From Anaerolineales bacterium (GTDB taxonomy: Bacteria > Chloroflexota > Anaerolineae > Anaerolineales > Villigracilaceae): 64,000 nt of DNA. The notes under the pieces were generated by a model, which was not told the DNA's origin, ran no database searches, and saw nothing but the letters and a program-made list of their open reading frames with translations. Each line of letters opens with the position of its first letter. The first letter of the stretch is position 1. The stretch lies in assembly GCA_023382595.1 (NCBI GenBank), contig JAHDWB010000001.1, positions 1,612,001-1,676,000 of the forward strand. The letters run 5' to 3'. This document shows, in pieces, positions 63,521 to 64,000 of the stretch. The position numbers and the translations under genes are program-made.

Positions 63521-64000
63521 CTAAACAAATTTTATTCGTCTCGCTGCAAAGGCAACCATGCGGAACAGCAAGATGCCGTGTTTCCAGCGTGAGATGTTGG
63601 TGGTGCCATACGTGCGTTCGCGGTAGCGGATGGGCAGATCTACGATCTTGCGGTTCAGTTTCGCCGCGCCGAAGATCAGGTCGAAATCGCCGAAGGGGTC
63701 GAAATCGCCGAAATAGGAACGGTTAGCAGCGATCTTTTCATAATCTTCGCGCCAGAGCACTTTCGTTCCGCAGAGCGTGTCCTTAATGGGCTGACCGAGC
63801 ATCCACGAGAATGCCAGACTGAATAATTTATTGCCGATGAAATTCAGCGTGCGCATCGCTTCTTTTTCCATCGGGTAGACGAGGCGGACGCCATTGATGA
63901 ATTCGCCCGTGCCGGATGCGATCGCTTCATAGAAACGCGGCAGGTCTTCCGGCGGGACAGTTAAATCTGCGTCGAGGATCATGAGAATATCGCCGGATGC
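63521..64000 (-). CDS. GT2-family glycosyltransferase, 5' end beyond the window
   Basis: The C-terminal 159 residues of a GT-A enzyme are visible, beginning SGDILMILDADLTVPPEDLP (acidic donor motif). DTLCGTKVLWREDYEK and FGDFDPFGDFDLIFGAAKL are typical of polyprenyl-phosphate-sugar synthases. The reading frame continues to the right edge. It precedes the methyltransferase gene by seven bases on the same strand. Confidence 0.85.
   Translation of the reverse strand, partial: ASGDILMILDADLTVPPEDLPRFYEAIASGTGEFINGVRLVYPMEKEAMRTLNFIGNKLFSLAFSWMLGQPIKDTLCGTKVLWREDYEKIAANRSYFGDFDPFGDFDLIFGAAKLNRKIVDLPIRYRERTYGTTNISRWKHGILLFRMVAFAARRIKFV

Noticed and set aside
63679-63714. A tandem 18-base repeat (GGTCGAAATCGCCGAA twice) in the partial GT2 gene
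   Set aside because: It encodes FGDFDPFGDFDL, which I recall as a conserved stretch in this GT2 subfamily, so it is protein-driven rather than a recent duplication.

Overview
The window looks like a chromosomal segment of a Chloroflexota bacterium, probably class Anaerolineae. This is an inference from gene families, not from a marker gene: a polyphosphate glucokinase, an F420-type luciferase-like oxidoreductase, DUF951 and DUF6391 proteins, a fused receiver/thioredoxin-reductase protein next to a cyclic-nucleotide-binding kinase, and many long GT-C-type membrane proteins. I see no rRNA, tRNA, CRISPR array, insertion sequence or phage gene. Base composition and codon use look even throughout.

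Positions 1-36,430 are mostly housekeeping and regulatory genes in short operons on both strands, often separated by strong hairpin terminators. They include a secreted subtilisin-like protease behind a c-di-GMP-I (GEMM-I) riboswitch, a DEAD-box helicase with a long structured leader, polyphosphate glucokinase, an ArsR/MFS pair, an Lnt-like N-acyltransferase divergent from a NarL-type two-component system, a receiver-oxidoreductase plus cNMP-binding kinase pair, and a surE operon. These are followed by a DNA polymerase III delta subunit, a tRNA dihydrouridine synthase, msrA, clpC, MazG, an LLM oxidoreductase, a peroxiredoxin, an M42 peptidase, a thioesterase, AraC/VOC genes, DUF951 with a GT4 enzyme, and a tsaE-tsaB-rimI-UDG operon.

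Positions 36,567-64,000 are a large surface-glycan locus, nearly all on the plus strand. It holds a nucleotide-sugar dehydrogenase and epimerase, a Wzx-like flippase, GT4 and GT2 glycosyltransferases, GDP-mannose 4,6-dehydratase, several GT-C-like membrane proteins, two UPF0104 (flippase-like) proteins each overlapping a paralogous GT-C-like protein, an AsnB-type amidotransferase and three methyltransferases. The likely product is a glycan with uronic-acid (possibly amidated) and GDP-mannose-derived sugars, assembled on a polyprenyl carrier and exported. RidA and GNAT genes interrupt the locus on the minus strand.

The main signals beyond gene content are these. (1) A complete promoter-aptamer-terminator riboswitch controls the protease. 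(2) At least ten genes have a -10 box 6-7 nt before the start codon, which implies leaderless mRNAs. (3) A dispersed palindromic repeat has a half-unit sitting in frame inside a membrane-protein gene. (4) A histidine kinase is fused in frame to a CoA-binding protein whose own ribosome binding site survives. (5) A receiver/thioredoxin-reductase-like protein has lost both redox CxxC motifs.
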